A stretch of 64,000 bases of DNA from Brevundimonas goettingensis (GCF_017487405.1 NZ_CP062222.1:3920956-3984955), one strand, 5' to 3'. Shown: positions 44,989 through 54,569, numbered from the stretch's first letter. Translations and numbers: made by a program. Notes: generated from the letters alone by a model not told the origin.

Positions 44989-45867
44989 ATGTTGTCTGCT
45001 ACTCCTCGCGTCCGCAAGGCCGTGCTTCCTGTCGCCGGTCTCGGAACGCGGGTCCTGCCCGCCGCCAAAACCACGCCGAAGAACATGCTCAATGTGTTCG
45101 ACCGGCCGATCCTGTCGCACATCGTAGAGGAAGCCCGCGCGGCGGGGATCGAGCATTTCATCTTCGTGGTGGGACGGGGCCAGTCGGCGGTCGAGGACTA
45201 TTTCGACCACGCCTATGAGATCGAGGCTATCCTGAAGGCCAAGGGCAAGGACGACATCCTGCAACTGGTCCAGGCCGACCTGCCCAGGCCCGGCGAGATG
45301 AGCTTCGTGCGCCAGATGGCCCCTCTGGGTCTCGGCCACGCCGTCTTCTGCGCGCGCGACCTGATCGGCGACGAGCCCTTCGCGGTGATCCTGCCCGACA
45401 TGCTGATGATGGCCGATACGCCCGCGCTCGGTCAGGCCATCGCCGCCCATGAGAAGACCGGCGGCAATATCGTTGTGGTCGAACCGGCCCCCGAGGGCGA
45501 GACCTATAAATACGGCATCGTCGCTCTGGACGGCCAGGAGGGCCGGCTGAACCGCATGACCGGCATGGTCGAGAAGCCGCCGCTCGGGACGGAGCCTTCG
45601 AACCTGTTCATCTCGGGCCGCTATGTCCTGACGCCCGACATCTTCCCCCTGTTGGCCGACCAACAGTCGGGGGCGGGCGGCGAGATCCAGCTGACCGACG
45701 CCATGGCCAGGCTGATGAAGGTCAAGGACTTCCACGCCCTGGAATACGACGGAACGACCTATGACTGCGGCGACGCGGTCGGTCTGCTGCGCGCCAATGT
45801 GGCCTATGCGCTGAAGCACGAGAAGCTGGGCGAAGCGGCCCGGGCGGCGATCGCGGACCTGCTCTAG
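44989..45867 (+). CDS. galU: UTP--glucose-1-phosphate uridylyltransferase
   Basis: 292 residues. The nucleotide-binding N-terminus is AVLPVAGLGTRVLPAAKTTPKNML, followed by ILPDMLMM, EPAPEGETYKYGIV near 163 and the YVLTPDIF region. The enzyme makes UDP-glucose from UTP and glucose-1-P, for LPS, holdfast-type polysaccharide and glucan synthesis. It follows glmS on the same strand by 96 bp and may be co-regulated with it. Confidence 0.96.
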   Translation: MLSATPRVRKAVLPVAGLGTRVLPAAKTTPKNMLNVFDRPILSHIVEEARAAGIEHFIFVVGRGQSAVEDYFDHAYEIEAILKAKGKDDILQLVQADLPRPGEMSFVRQMAPLGLGHAVFCARDLIGDEPFAVILPDMLMMADTPALGQAIAAHEKTGGNIVVVEPAPEGETYKYGIVALDGQEGRLNRMTGMVEKPPLGTEPSNLFISGRYVLTPDIFPLLADQQSGAGGEIQLTDAMARLMKVKDFHALEYDGTTYDCGDAVGLLRANVAYALKHEKLGEAARAAIADLL

Positions 45868-45972
45868 GCAGCTTTGCCGCAATCCGGCCCTTGCATCGGG
45901 GGGCGTGAGGTCCTTTAAGCGCGCGCAAACACGCCTTGTGCGCCTGCCTGCCGCTCCCTCGAAGGTCCCGCC

Positions 45973-47208
45973 ATGTCCAAAGCTTCCGACAAGCCCGTCA
46001 AGAAGGTCGTCCTCGCCTATTCCGGCGGTCTGGACACCTCGATCATCCTGAAGTGGCTGCAGACCGAATATAACGCCGAGGTCGTGACCTTCACCGCCGA
46101 CCTGGGCCAGGGCGAGGAGCTGGGCCCGGCGCGCGAGAAGGCGTTGAAGATGGGCATCAAGCCCGAGAACATCTTCATCGACGATCTGCGCGAGGAGTTC
46201 GTGCGCGACTTCGTCTTCCCGATGTTCCGCGCCAACGCCGTCTATGAAGGCCAGTATCTGCTGGGCACCTCCATCGCCCGGCCGCTGATCGCCAAGCGCC
46301 AGATCGAGATCGCCCGTCAGGTCGGCGCCGACGCCGTCTGTCACGGCGCGACCGGCAAGGGCAACGACCAGGTCCGCTTCGAGATCGGCTATTACGCCCT
46401 GGAGCCCGACATCCGCGTGATCGCCCCCTGGCGCGAGTGGGAATACCGCAGCCGCGAGGCCCTGCTGGACTTCGCCGAGAAGAACCAGATCCCGATCGCC
46501 AAGGACAAGCGCGGCGAGGCCCCGTTCTCGGTCGACGCCAACCTTCTGCACTCCTCGTCCGAGGGCAAGGTGCTGGAGGATCCGGCGGTCGAGGCCCCCG
46601 AGTTCGTCCACCAGCGCACGATTTCTCCCGAGGACGCGCCCGACACGCCGCACGTCTTCACCATGACCTTCGAGAAGGGCGATCCGGTCGCCATCGACGG
46701 CGTGGCCATGTCGCCGGCGACTCTGCTGACCGAGCTGAACCGTCTGGGTCACGACAACGGCGTGGGCCGTCTGGACCTGGTCGAGAACCGCTACGTCGGG
46801 ATGAAGTCGCGCGGCGTCTATGAGACCCCCGGCGGCACCATCCTGCTTGCCGCCCACCGCGGCATGGAGTCGATCACGCTGGACGGGGGCTCGATGCACC
46901 TGAAGGACCAGCTGATGCCGAAATACGCCGAGCTGATCTACAACGGCTTCTGGTTCGCCCCTGAGCGCGAGATGCTGCAGGCGGCGATCGACTACTCGCA
47001 GCAGAAGGTCTCGGGCACGGTGACGGTCAAGCTCTACAAGGGCAATGTCACCATCATCGGCCGCGAAAGCCCCTACAGCCTCTATGATCAGGATCTGGTC
47101 ACTTTCGAGGAGGGTGTTCAGGCCTATGACCACAATGACGCCGCAGGCTTCATCAAATTGAACGCCCTGCGTCTGCGGGTGCTGGCCAAGCGCAACGCGC
47201 GGGGCTGA
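45973..47208 (+). CDS. argG: Argininosuccinate synthase
   Basis: 411 residues. The ATP-pyrophosphatase P-loop is [10 protein letters not shown] (residues 14-23), with the citrulline/aspartate residues in [10 protein letters not shown] near 132. It joins citrulline and aspartate with ATP to argininosuccinate in arginine synthesis. No other arg gene is nearby. Three short exported proteins follow on the same strand; the first begins 62 bp after the stop. Confidence 0.98.
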   Translation: MSKASDKPVKKVVLAYSGGLDTSIILKWLQTEYNAEVVTFTADLGQGEELGPAREKALKMGIKPENIFIDDLREEFVRDFVFPMFRANAVYEGQYLLGTSIARPLIAKRQIEIARQVGADAVCHGATGKGNDQVRFEIGYYALEPDIRVIAPWREWEYRSREALLDFAEKNQIPIAKDKRGEAPFSVDANLLHSSSEGKVLEDPAVEAPEFVHQRTISPEDAPDTPHVFTMTFEKGDPVAIDGVAMSPATLLTELNRLGHDNGVGRLDLVENRYVGMKSRGVYETPGGTILLAAHRGMESITLDGGSMHLKDQLMPKYAELIYNGFWFAPEREMLQAAIDYSQQKVSGTVTVKLYKGNVTIIGRESPYSLYDQDLVTFEEGVQAYDHNDAAGFIKLNALRLRVLAKRNARG

Positions 47209-47269
47209 CACCCGGACTTCGCCTGTTTCGACGTGCCGGCCCCTTCATCTCCATTCCGAGAGACGTTCG

Positions 47270-47740
47270 ATGCGCAAACAGACCCTTCTGGCGGCCGCCG
47301 CCGCCCTGACCGCAGCCCTGGCCGTCGCCGCCCCGGCGTTCGCCCAAACGGCCCCGGCCCCGGCTCCGCAGGCCGCTCCGGCTCCGGCCGTCGAGTCGAC
47401 GGACTCGCCTGAGGAACTAGCGTTCAAGGCCAAGGCCGACGCCTTCGGTGATCGGATGAAGGGGATGTACGAAGAGATGCAGGCCGCGGTCACCGCCGCC
47501 GCCGGCGACGCCGGCAAGCAGAAAACCGCCCTGGACGCCATTCAGGCCCGCTACCAGCCCGAGGCCGATACCTTCGCCACGGACTTCCAGAGCTTCATGC
47601 AGACGGAGCTGGCGGCGGTTCCGGAAGCTGAACGGACCGAGGCCATGGCCCAGGTCGAGCAGGCCATCCCCCAGTTCCGCAGCCTGCCGTCCATGCTGCG
47701 CGCCGAGGCTGAAAAGCCCCAACCGGCCGCGGCCCAATAG
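47270..47740 (+). CDS. Exported small protein, paralogue 1 of a tandem trio
   Basis: 156 residues. A signal peptide ends APAFAQT, followed by a Pro/Ala linker. The mature helix-rich part has AFKAKADAFGDRMKGMYEEM and ALDAIQARYQPEADTFATDFQSFM. The motif FxxRM...(12-20)...AIxAxYQPExxxFA is shared with the next two genes. No function known. Probably a periplasmic helical protein. Confidence 0.7.
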   Translation: MRKQTLLAAAAALTAALAVAAPAFAQTAPAPAPQAAPAPAVESTDSPEELAFKAKADAFGDRMKGMYEEMQAAVTAAAGDAGKQKTALDAIQARYQPEADTFATDFQSFMQTELAAVPEAERTEAMAQVEQAIPQFRSLPSMLRAEAEKPQPAAAQ

Positions 47741-47753
47741 GCCGGCAGGTCCC

Positions 47754-48215
47754 GTGATCCGTGTTCTGATCCTCGCCGGCGCAGTGGTCGGTCTGTCGGC
47801 TTCAGCGGCGTTCGCCCAGGACGACGGTCCCGTGCGGACCGCGCCGACGGCCGCCGCGCCCGCCAACACGGCTGTCCCGGACGAGGCGGCGGTCGAGGCC
47901 GCCGCCGCCGGCTTCGAAACCCAGATGGACGAGATGGCGAAAGAGCTGGAAGCGGCGAAGACCGCCTCCGGGTCCGACGCCGCCGCTCTGAAGACCGCCA
48001 GCGACGCCATCGTCGCCAAATACCAGCCCGGAGCCGACGCCTTCGCCGAGATGGTCGCCGCCCTGATCGCCAGCCGCCCCGTTCCGCCTGAGGCCCAGAC
48101 CCGAGCGCGCGAGGCGGTGCAACAGGTCCGCGACATGCCGGGGCTGATCCGCGATCACCATCTGGCGGCTCCCGCGCCTGCGAGCCTGCCTGCGACCCCG
48201 CCGCCGGCGCCTTAA
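47754..48215 (+). CDS. Exported small protein, paralogue 2 of a tandem trio
   Basis: 153 residues, starting with ATC? no: the start used is the GTG at 47754 that gives VIRVLILAGAVVGLSASAAFAQ, a normal signal peptide. The mature part reads AAAAGFETQMDEMAKELEAA and SDAIVAKYQPGADAFAEMVAALI, sharing the YQPxxxxFAxM pattern with the neighbours. A Pro-rich tail ends the protein. Only 13 bp separate it from paralogue 1. Confidence 0.7.
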   Translation: MIRVLILAGAVVGLSASAAFAQDDGPVRTAPTAAAPANTAVPDEAAVEAAAAGFETQMDEMAKELEAAKTASGSDAAALKTASDAIVAKYQPGADAFAEMVAALIASRPVPPEAQTRAREAVQQVRDMPGLIRDHHLAAPAPASLPATPPPAP

Positions 48216-48284
48216 CGCGAAGTAACTTGCGGTAGCGGGGTTCGGGGAGGAGTTTCCCGACATATACCGCAAGGAAGCCGCGCC

Positions 48285-48863
48285 ATGATCAAGATCCTGA
48301 GCCTCGCCGCCGCCCTGGCCGTCCTGCCCCTGACCCAGGCCGCCGCCGACGAGCGCAAGACCCCGTCCGAGGCCGCCATCGAGGCCGCCGCCAGCGCCTT
48401 CGAGGCCCGGATGGAAGCCTTCGGCGAACGCGCGGAGGCCATCAATGACGACAAGTCCCTGACCGACGCCCAGCGCGAAATGAAGATCGCAGCCCTGTGG
48501 TCAGAGTATCAGCCCGAGGTCGCCGTCTTTACCGCCGTGGTCAGCCAGCACGCCGGCCAGATCGCCTCCGAAGCCCTGGCCAATATCGACGTCGACGCCC
48601 TGGTCCATCAGGCGCTCGATACGCCCGAGGTCCAGGCGGCCCTGACCGGCGCGGCCGGCATGGCCCGCAACGGCGCCTGGGCCCAGAACGACCCCGAACA
48701 GATGGTCACCTATGGACTGATGGCCCAGTACGGCGTCGATCAGGCCCTGGACGCCATCGCCGACGACGCGGACAAGGCCGAGGCCGCAAAAGACGCGGAG
48801 GCGGACGCAGAAGCCGCCGAAGCGGATGCGCATGCAGATCACACGCCGCATACGCACCCCTGA
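48285..48863 (+). CDS. Exported small protein, paralogue 3 of a tandem trio, with His/Ala-rich tail
   Basis: 192 residues, beginning MIKILSLAAALAVLPLTQAAAD (signal). The body has AAASAFEARMEAFGERAEAI and ALWSEYQPEVAVFTAVVSQH, aligning with the two previous genes. It is the longest, and its tail is Ala/Asp/Glu-rich with histidines (HADHTPHTHP) that could bind divalent metal. A terminator follows at 48943. Confidence 0.7.
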   Translation: MIKILSLAAALAVLPLTQAAADERKTPSEAAIEAAASAFEARMEAFGERAEAINDDKSLTDAQREMKIAALWSEYQPEVAVFTAVVSQHAGQIASEALANIDVDALVHQALDTPEVQAALTGAAGMARNGAWAQNDPEQMVTYGLMAQYGVDQALDAIADDADKAEAAKDAEADAEAAEADAHADHTPHTHP

Positions 48864-48942
48864 GACCTTCCACTCTCCCCAGAACTGGAACGGACTCAGT
48901 CCTCCGGGTCGCCATGAGATTCCCCCACCTCGACCCGGGGTA

Positions 48943-48970
48943 AGGGCCGGCCGAAAGGTCGGCCCTTTTC
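48943..48970 (+). terminator. Terminator after the tandem exported proteins
   Basis: Stem AAGGGCCGGCC/GGTCGGCCCTT (one G-T pair), GAAA loop, followed by TTTTC. Good rho-independent terminator for the argG-side genes. Confidence 0.85.
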
Positions 48971-49022
48971 GTTTGGCCGCTGTCTCTTGACCTGACCGGG
49001 CCGGGCGCCCGAAAGGCCGCTT

Positions 49023-49655
49023 ATGAATAGCCTTCCCGTCGATCCGCATCTGTACGGCGCCTTTCTGGGCGTGATGGCGGTGATGGCCATCACGCCCGGG
49101 CCGGCCAATGTGTTTCAGGTCGCCGTCGGGGTGGAGCGTGGCCGGGCGGCGGCCCTGCAGAGCGTGGTCGGGATGAACGCCGCGACCCTGGTCTGGTTCG
49201 GGGCGGCGGCGCTCGGTCTTGGAGCGCTGGTGGCCGCCTTTCCCCAGGTGTTCAAACTGGTCGCCGTCGGCGGCGCCCTCTATGTCGCCTGGCTGGGGAT
49301 CAAGGCCCTGCGCGGCGCCTTCGCCAACGAAAGCCAGCCTGGAGCCATCGTCACGGTGCGCGACCGCAGCGCCATCGTGAACGGCTTCATGGTCCAGATC
49401 GCCAATCCCAAGGCCATCCTGTTCTTCACCGCCGTCCTGCCGCCGTTCCTGGACGTTCAGCGGCCCATCGTTCCGCAACTGTTGTTGTTCGCGATGGCCA
49501 CCATCAGCATGGACGTGCTGGCCATGAGCGCTTACGGTCTAGGTGGAGCCGCCCTGGCCCGCCGCCTGTCGGAGCCCCGGTTCCGGCGCGGGTTCGGGAT
49601 TTTCGTCGGCGTCCTGCTTTTGCTTGCCGCCGTGCTGATAGTTTCACGATTGTAA
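49023..49655 (+). CDS. LysE/RhtB-family amino-acid exporter
   Basis: 210 residues with five to six membrane helices. The conserved opening is FLGVMAVMAITPGPANVFQVAVGVERGRAAALQS in parts (PGPANVF near residue 26), then GAALYVAWLGIKAL near 82 and IANPKAILFFTAVLPPF near 120. It exports amino acids or homoserine-lactone-like molecules from the cytosol; substrate cannot be told. The terminator at 48943 isolates it from the upstream genes. Confidence 0.92.
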   Translation: MNSLPVDPHLYGAFLGVMAVMAITPGPANVFQVAVGVERGRAAALQSVVGMNAATLVWFGAAALGLGALVAAFPQVFKLVAVGGALYVAWLGIKALRGAFANESQPGAIVTVRDRSAIVNGFMVQIANPKAILFFTAVLPPFLDVQRPIVPQLLLFAMATISMDVLAMSAYGLGGAALARRLSEPRFRRGFGIFVGVLLLLAAVLIVSRL

Positions 49656-49737
49656 TGGGTTAGCCGTCCGGAACGGATAGGCTGGCTGACCGTTGAGCAG
49701 AAAAGGCGCACCGCATGGTCGCCATGGGAGTTCAGTG

Positions 49738-50325
49738 ATGAAGACGCGTTTCCTCAAACCGGTTCTGCTCGCGGCGGCCGCCAGCCTGGCGCTTGCGGCC
49801 TGCGCCACCTCCACCCCCTACCAACCCGTCGGAACCGGCGGCGCGCGCGGCGGCTATGCCGAGCAGCGGCTGGAGAACGATCGTTACCGGGTCAGCTTCG
49901 CGGGCAATTCCGTGACCTCGCGCGAACAGGTGGAGATGGGTCTGCTGCTGCGCTCGGCCGAGCTGACCAAGCAGAACGGCTTCGACTGGTTCGCCACGGT
50001 CAATCGCGCCACCGACCGCGACACCCGCTACCAGAACCTGAGCGGCCCCTACGGCGATCCCTTCTACACCGGCCGTTACGGCGGCTACTGGGGTCCGTCC
50101 TGGCGCTTCTACGGCAACGGCGGCTGGAGTCCCTGGGGCAGCCCGTGGGGCCGCGGCTGGGGCCCGGGCTTCAACGACTGGGACGTGCGCCAGATCGACC
50201 GCTATGAGGCCTCCTCGGAGATCGTCATGGGCCGTGGCGCCAAGCCCGCCGGCGACCCCAACGCCTTCGACGCCGGCGAGGTCATCGCCAACCTCGGTCC
50301 GCGGGTGACGCGGGCGGGAAGCTGA
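49738..50325 (+). CDS. Caulobacter-type lipoprotein (CC0125/CC1285-like) with Gly/Trp-rich tail
   Basis: 195 residues from the ATG at 49738, which has GGGAG before it; the earlier in-frame Met is not needed for the signal. The lipobox is LALAAC (Cys21). The mature part begins TSTPYQPVGTGGARGGYAEQRLENDRYRVSFAGNS, read in parts, and SREQVEMGLLLRSAELTKQNGFDWF, the pattern of the CC0125/CC1285 lipoprotein group as I remember it. A tract rich in Gly, Tyr and Trp (YTGRYGGYWGPSWRF, GGWSPWGSPWGRGWG) follows. Function unknown, probably at the outer membrane. Confidence 0.82.
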   Translation: MKTRFLKPVLLAAAASLALAACATSTPYQPVGTGGARGGYAEQRLENDRYRVSFAGNSVTSREQVEMGLLLRSAELTKQNGFDWFATVNRATDRDTRYQNLSGPYGDPFYTGRYGGYWGPSWRFYGNGGWSPWGSPWGRGWGPGFNDWDVRQIDRYEASSEIVMGRGAKPAGDPNAFDAGEVIANLGPRVTRAGS

Positions 50326-50342
50326 CAGGAAGGGACTAGGGA

Positions 50343-50410
50343 AGAGGGACTAGGGACTAGTAAGGCAAGCGGCTCGTAGCTGGTCCTGGTCCCTAGTCCC
50401 TAGTCTCTCT
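50343..50410. repeat. Inverted repeat of GGGACTA units between convergent genes
   Basis: Arms 50343-50360 and 50393-50410 are inverted with one mismatch over 18 bp and are built of GGGACTA units. It overlaps the stop of the DUF6065 gene and can serve as a two-way terminator. Confidence 0.8.
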
Positions 50411-51150
50411 TACCCGATCCTCGGCGACTTCAGCCGGCGTTTGTTGGAGTGGCTGGCGGGGGCGTTGCCGAGGTCCTCGGGCAGTTCGCCCTTGAAGTAG
50501 AACCGCTGCCAGGCCTCCTTGGCCGCATCGGGATCGCCCGAGGCCAGGCGGGTGTTGAAGTCGGTGCGCTGGCGGTTCCAGGCCTCGAACTGACCGTTCA
50601 TGACCGGGTTGGATTCCAGCGTCCGGATGACCGGCTGGAATTCCTCGACCTTCTTGTGCTCCAGCAGGGTGATGAAGCAGAAGGGCTCGCCCTTCTCGAA
50701 CTTGATCCGGCCTGGCCGCGTGAAGATCCAGTTCATCGTGAAGGGGAAGGGCAGCCAGTCGGTCTCGATCAGCCCGACCAGGGGTTGGATGCCGTCCTTC
50801 ACATGGTTCGGCGATCCCGAGCACTGCATCCCCCAGCCCGGCGGGGTGCGGAACAGGTACTGGGGATGCATGGTCAGGACCCCGCGCGAGAAGTGCGAGG
50901 TCACGAAATGGCTGAGCGTCGGCTGGGGCCGGTCAGGGGTGATGGTGATGTCCGACTGCTGCGGCCCGCCGTTCCATTCGGCGCTGAAGCCGAAGGGGCA
51001 GAGGATCTCCCACCCCGTCGTATTGGCCATATTCAGCGGCAGGCAGCGATAGGGGTGGCGCGAGACGAAGGCGTCCATCCAGTTGCGGGACTGACGGCCG
51101 GGCACGAGGTCCGGCGGCGTCGCCGTCATCGGATAGCATTCCAGTTCCAA
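50410..51150 (-). CDS. DUF6065 protein
   Basis: 246 residues if started at the TTG at 51150, preceded by GGAG at the right distance and giving [13 protein letters not shown]; an ATG seven codons inside (51129) is the alternative. The sequence [39 protein letters not shown] in parts, [16 protein letters not shown] and [28 protein letters not shown] in parts are the recalled DUF6065 pattern. Cupin-like or beta-rich, function unknown. Upstream open frame to 51645 is antisense shadow. Confidence 0.78.
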   Translation of the reverse strand: MELECYPMTATPPDLVPGRQSRNWMDAFVSRHPYRCLPLNMANTTGWEILCPFGFSAEWNGGPQQSDITITPDRPQPTLSHFVTSHFSRGVLTMHPQYLFRTPPGWGMQCSGSPNHVKDGIQPLVGLIETDWLPFPFTMNWIFTRPGRIKFEKGEPFCFITLLEHKKVEEFQPVIRTLESNPVMNGQFEAWNRQRTDFNTRLASGDPDAAKEAWQRFYFKGELPEDLGNAPASHSNKRRLKSPRIG

Positions 51151-51217
51151 GGCCGGGCTCCGTTCTGTAAGCGGGACTGATCTCCTTCCTAGCCCGTCCC
51201 GAGCCGCCACCTCAACC

Positions 51218-51751
51218 ATGTCCGAAACGCCCGCCTTCACGCCTGCTTTCGATCGCGACCGCCTGCTGGACTGGATGGCGGAGCACGAGGTCGAACAGAT
51301 CACCCACGACCATCCGGCGGTGTTCACCGTGGGCGAGGGGCTGGACCTGAAGGCCGAGATGCCCGGCGTCCACACCAAGAACCTGTTTCTGAAGGACAAG
51401 AAGGGGCGGCTGTGGCTGATCTCGGCCGCCCAGGACACGGTCATCGACCTGAAGCGGGCGCATGCGGCCATGGGGTCGGACCGACTTTCGTTCGGCAATG
51501 AGGGGCTAATGTACGAGACCCTGGGCGTGCGGCCGGGCTCGGTCACGGCCCTGGGGCTGATCAACGACGTGGACCGGCGGGTGACCTTCGTCCTCGACAG
51601 GCGGCTGCACGAAGCGGCCATCGTCAACTTCCACCCCCTGATCAATACGGCGACGACGGCGCTGGATCAGGCGGCCTTCCGCAAGGTGCTGACCCTGCTG
51701 GGCAGGGAGCCGGTCGTGGTGGATTTCGAGAAAATGGCCCCTCTCCCATAG
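51218..51751 (+). CDS. Prolyl-tRNA editing (YbaK/ProX-type) deacylase
   Basis: 177 residues. The deacylase fold is seen in [21 protein letters not shown] (residues 31-51), [19 protein letters not shown] near 53, [16 protein letters not shown] near 100 and [16 protein letters not shown] near 137. It hydrolyses mischarged Ala-tRNA(Pro) in trans for translation fidelity. The last six residues (EKMAPLP region) run into a hairpin repeat, so the C-terminus was probably altered by repeat insertion. Confidence 0.9.
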   Translation: MSETPAFTPAFDRDRLLDWMAEHEVEQITHDHPAVFTVGEGLDLKAEMPGVHTKNLFLKDKKGRLWLISAAQDTVIDLKRAHAAMGSDRLSFGNEGLMYETLGVRPGSVTALGLINDVDRRVTFVLDRRLHEAAIVNFHPLINTATTALDQAAFRKVLTLLGREPVVVDFEKMAPLP

Positions 51752-51899
51752 GGAGAGGGAGGGACCCGCGAGCGAAGCGGCGGGAGGGTGAGGGGTTCCG
51801 CCCTCGCCGGTTGGCGACAGAACCCCTCACCCTTTCGCACAAGGACGACGGCTTGCGCCGCCGTGTGCTCAAGCCCTCTCCCTATGGGAGAGGGTGTCG
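51738..51899. repeat. CTCTCCC-type palindrome cluster after the ProX-like gene
   Basis: Inverted pieces include CCCTCTCCCATAGGGAGAGGG (51739-51759), GGGTGAGGGGTTC/GAACCCCTCACCC (51786-51798 with 51820-51832) and CCCTCTCCCTATGGGAGAGGG (51874-51894). The block lies between convergent genes and supplies the stop of the ProX-like gene. Confidence 0.85.
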
Positions 51900-51902
51900 A
51901 CC

Positions 51903-53954
51903 TCAGCCCGCGACCTTGACCGAGACCCGCTTGATCCAGCTGTAGAGGCCCAAGGACAGGACGGCGAAGGCGACGACGCCCGCCAGCATGGCCGGCCAGG
52001 CCGAGCCCTCCGGGATCAGACCGAACGGCGACTCCTTGCCGGTGCCGACGATGACGCCGGCCAGCAGGACGCCGAACAGGCTCTCGCCCACGATCAGGCC
52101 CGAGGCCAGCAGCACGCCCATGCGGCGGCCGACGTCGGCGTATTTCGTGCCGGCGATGGCCTTGTCGTAGAACCAGCCGACCACGGCGCCGACGACCAGC
52201 ATCGTGGTGACGGCGGCGGGCAGGTAGAAGCCGATGCCGACGGCGAGCGGCGGCAGCTTGATCTTGCCCTTGGTGGATTTCTCCAGAACGGCGTCGAGCA
52301 CGATGATGACGACGCCGATCACGGCGCCGATCCCGATCAGGTCCCAACGCAGTTCGCCCGATATGACGCCCTTGGCCAGGGCCGAGATCAGGGTCGCCTG
52401 CGGGGCCGCCAGCGGGGCGTCCGCGATGCCCTTGGGTCCGCCCTCGAAGCCGAAGGCGCCGTTCAGCTGGCTCAGGATGAAGGGGATGACCAGGGCGCCG
52501 GCGACGACGCCGACGATCAGGGCCACTTGCTGACGCCAGGGGGTGGCCTCGACCAGCTGGCCGGTCTTGAGGTCCTGAAGGTTGTCATTGGCGATGACGG
52601 CAACGGCGAAGACGACTGCCGTGACCATCAGGGCGAAGGCGACGAACGACGGATCGGCCGGCACGCCTGCGACGGCCATGACCACCAGCATGAGCAGGGA
52701 GGCGACGACGATGGCGATGATGCCGACGCCCGAGACCGGGCTGTTCGACGAGCCGATCAGGCCGGCCATATAGCCGCAGATGGCGGCGACCGCGAAGCCG
52801 ATGACGATCACATAGACCAGGCCGCCGATGACCAGGATCGGGGCGCTGGCGGCCAGCGGGGTGCCTTGGGTAAACAGGGCCAGGACCGTGGCGATACCGA
52901 CGAGGGCGATGATCGACAGGCCGCCGACGATGCCGATCGGGATATCCTGTTCGGTGCGGTCCAGAACCTCGCCTTCAGAGCGGCGGCGCTGGGCGGCCAG
53001 GGCCGAAGTCAGGCCGCCGACCAGCGGGCCCATCAGCTTGATCAGGGTCCAGATGGCGGCGACGCCGATGACGCCGGCGCCCATGAAGCGGACCTCATTG
53101 CGCCAGACCTTGGAGGCCAGCTCCTCGGCCGGGGCCGAGGCGAGGGTGGCGGCCAGGGAGTGGATGCCGAAATGCGAACCCAGCCAGGCCACGACGTCGG
53201 GCGAGGTCAGCAGGGGCACGGCGATGCACCAGGCCAGGATCAGGCCGAACAACTGGGCCAGACCCACGGTCAGGCCGATCAGGTGGCCGGCGCCCAGAAG
53301 CGCGAACTGCATGCCGAAGCCGACGCCCGTGGCGCCGCCGCCGAGGAAGGCGGGAAGCTTGATGAATTTGGCCGTCTCGCCGGCGAAGGCGCGCGCCGAA
53401 ATCAGGAAGGCGAACAGGGCTGAGACGATCGCGCCCACGATGACGACGCCGAGGCCGGCCTTGTTCTCGCGCACCGCCTCCTCGCTCTGGTCGACGCCGG
53501 GCGAGCCGACTGTCAGCACCTCGGCGGCGGCGACGCCTTCGGGGTAGGGCAGGTTGGCATTGACCACCAGGGCGCGGCGCAGCGGGATGGAGAAGGTGAC
53601 GCCGAGCACGCCGCCCAGGACGCAGATGGCCACCGATTCCCAGAACGGAAAGTCCATCCACCAGCCGACCATGACCAGGCCGGGCAGGACGAAGATGATC
53701 GAGCTCATGGCCCCGCCGACCGAGGCCACGGTCTGGACGGTCATGTTCTCCCAGATGGTCGAGCCCCTGAAGGCGCGCAGGATGGCCATCGAGATGACCG
53801 CCGCCGGAATGGCAGAGGCGAAGGTCAGGCCCACCTTCAGGCCCAGATAGGTGTTGGCGGCGGTGAAGATCACCGCCAGCAGACAGCCCAGGATCAGGGC
53901 GCGGATGGTGAGTTCGACGCGTTTCGTGCGGGGTACTGCGGGGGTGTCGGTCAT
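51903..53954 (-). CDS. OPT-family oligopeptide/metal-chelate transporter
   Basis: 683 residues with about 14-16 membrane helices. The N-terminal FTAANTYLGLKVGLTFASAIPAAVISMAI and TVQTVASVGGAMSSIIF in parts are OPT signatures; NLPYPEGVAAAEVL near 137 is diagnostic. These proteins import oligopeptides or metal complexes such as iron-nicotianamine-like chelates, driven by protons. No regulator is nearby. Very hydrophobic, with loops of ordinary length. Confidence 0.93.
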   Translation of the reverse strand: MTDTPAVPRTKRVELTIRALILGCLLAVIFTAANTYLGLKVGLTFASAIPAAVISMAILRAFRGSTIWENMTVQTVASVGGAMSSIIFVLPGLVMVGWWMDFPFWESVAICVLGGVLGVTFSIPLRRALVVNANLPYPEGVAAAEVLTVGSPGVDQSEEAVRENKAGLGVVIVGAIVSALFAFLISARAFAGETAKFIKLPAFLGGGATGVGFGMQFALLGAGHLIGLTVGLAQLFGLILAWCIAVPLLTSPDVVAWLGSHFGIHSLAATLASAPAEELASKVWRNEVRFMGAGVIGVAAIWTLIKLMGPLVGGLTSALAAQRRRSEGEVLDRTEQDIPIGIVGGLSIIALVGIATVLALFTQGTPLAASAPILVIGGLVYVIVIGFAVAAICGYMAGLIGSSNSPVSGVGIIAIVVASLLMLVVMAVAGVPADPSFVAFALMVTAVVFAVAVIANDNLQDLKTGQLVEATPWRQQVALIVGVVAGALVIPFILSQLNGAFGFEGGPKGIADAPLAAPQATLISALAKGVISGELRWDLIGIGAVIGVVIIVLDAVLEKSTKGKIKLPPLAVGIGFYLPAAVTTMLVVGAVVGWFYDKAIAGTKYADVGRRMGVLLASGLIVGESLFGVLLAGVIVGTGKESPFGLIPEGSAWPAMLAGVVAFAVLSLGLYSWIKRVSVKVAG

Positions 53955-54098
53955 AAGGTCCCTCTTTGACGGCGGAGGTAAGCCGGAAACGCCCCCGCTG
54001 GCAACGGCGGGGCTGTATGACGACCGATCACCCGATCCGATGACTTGACGCGGGGGCCGGCGCGGCGAACTGTCTCACATCGGTTTCGAGGAAGACCC

Positions 54099-54569
54099 AT
54101 GCGCCGCATCATCGTCACCAGCCTCATCGCCCTTCTCTGCGCTGCGGGCGCGGCCGGAGCCCAGACCTCAGCGTCCCCATCCGCGGCGGAAACGGTCGCG
54201 GCGCGCAAGGCGGCCTTCAACCTGTCGGCGGTGGCCTTCAGCACGATGAACGCGGCGGCGGCCTCGCCCACGCCGGAGCCGCGCCAGCTGTCGTTCAGCG
54301 CCCAGGCCCTGGCCCGCTGGGCCCACGCCCTGCCCGGGCTCTTCCCCGCCGGCACCAGCGCCACCGACATGCCGGGCGAGACCACCGCCTCGCCGGCCAT
54401 CTGGGCCAATCGCGCCGACTTCGAGGCCAAGGCCGCCGCCTATGCCGCCGCCGCCGACAAGCTGGGCGAGCTGACCGAGGACACCGAGGCCTTCAAGGCC
54501 CAGCTGGCGGTGGTCAGCGACACCTGCAAGTCGTGCCACCAGCCCTATCGGGTCCGCTCCGGCCACTGA
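54099..54569 (+). CDS. Cytochrome c' (class II c-type cytochrome), exported
   Basis: 156 residues from the ATG at 54099, with GAGGAAG 7 bp upstream. A signal peptide ends AAGAQT. The heme site is CKSCHQ at residues 143-148, in the C-terminal helix, with four-helix-bundle composition (Ala-rich helices 30-135), as in cytochrome c'. It binds c-type heme in the periplasm, with possible NO or oxygen handling or electron transfer. It stands alone, 43 bp before mutM. Confidence 0.9.
   Translation: MRRIIVTSLIALLCAAGAAGAQTSASPSAAETVAARKAAFNLSAVAFSTMNAAAASPTPEPRQLSFSAQALARWAHALPGLFPAGTSATDMPGETTASPAIWANRADFEAKAAAYAAAADKLGELTEDTEAFKAQLAVVSDTCKSCHQPYRVRSGH

Noticed and set aside
50410-51645. 411-residue frame ending as DUF6065
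   Set aside because: The part before 51150 is antisense to the ProX-like gene and lacks DUF6065 character.
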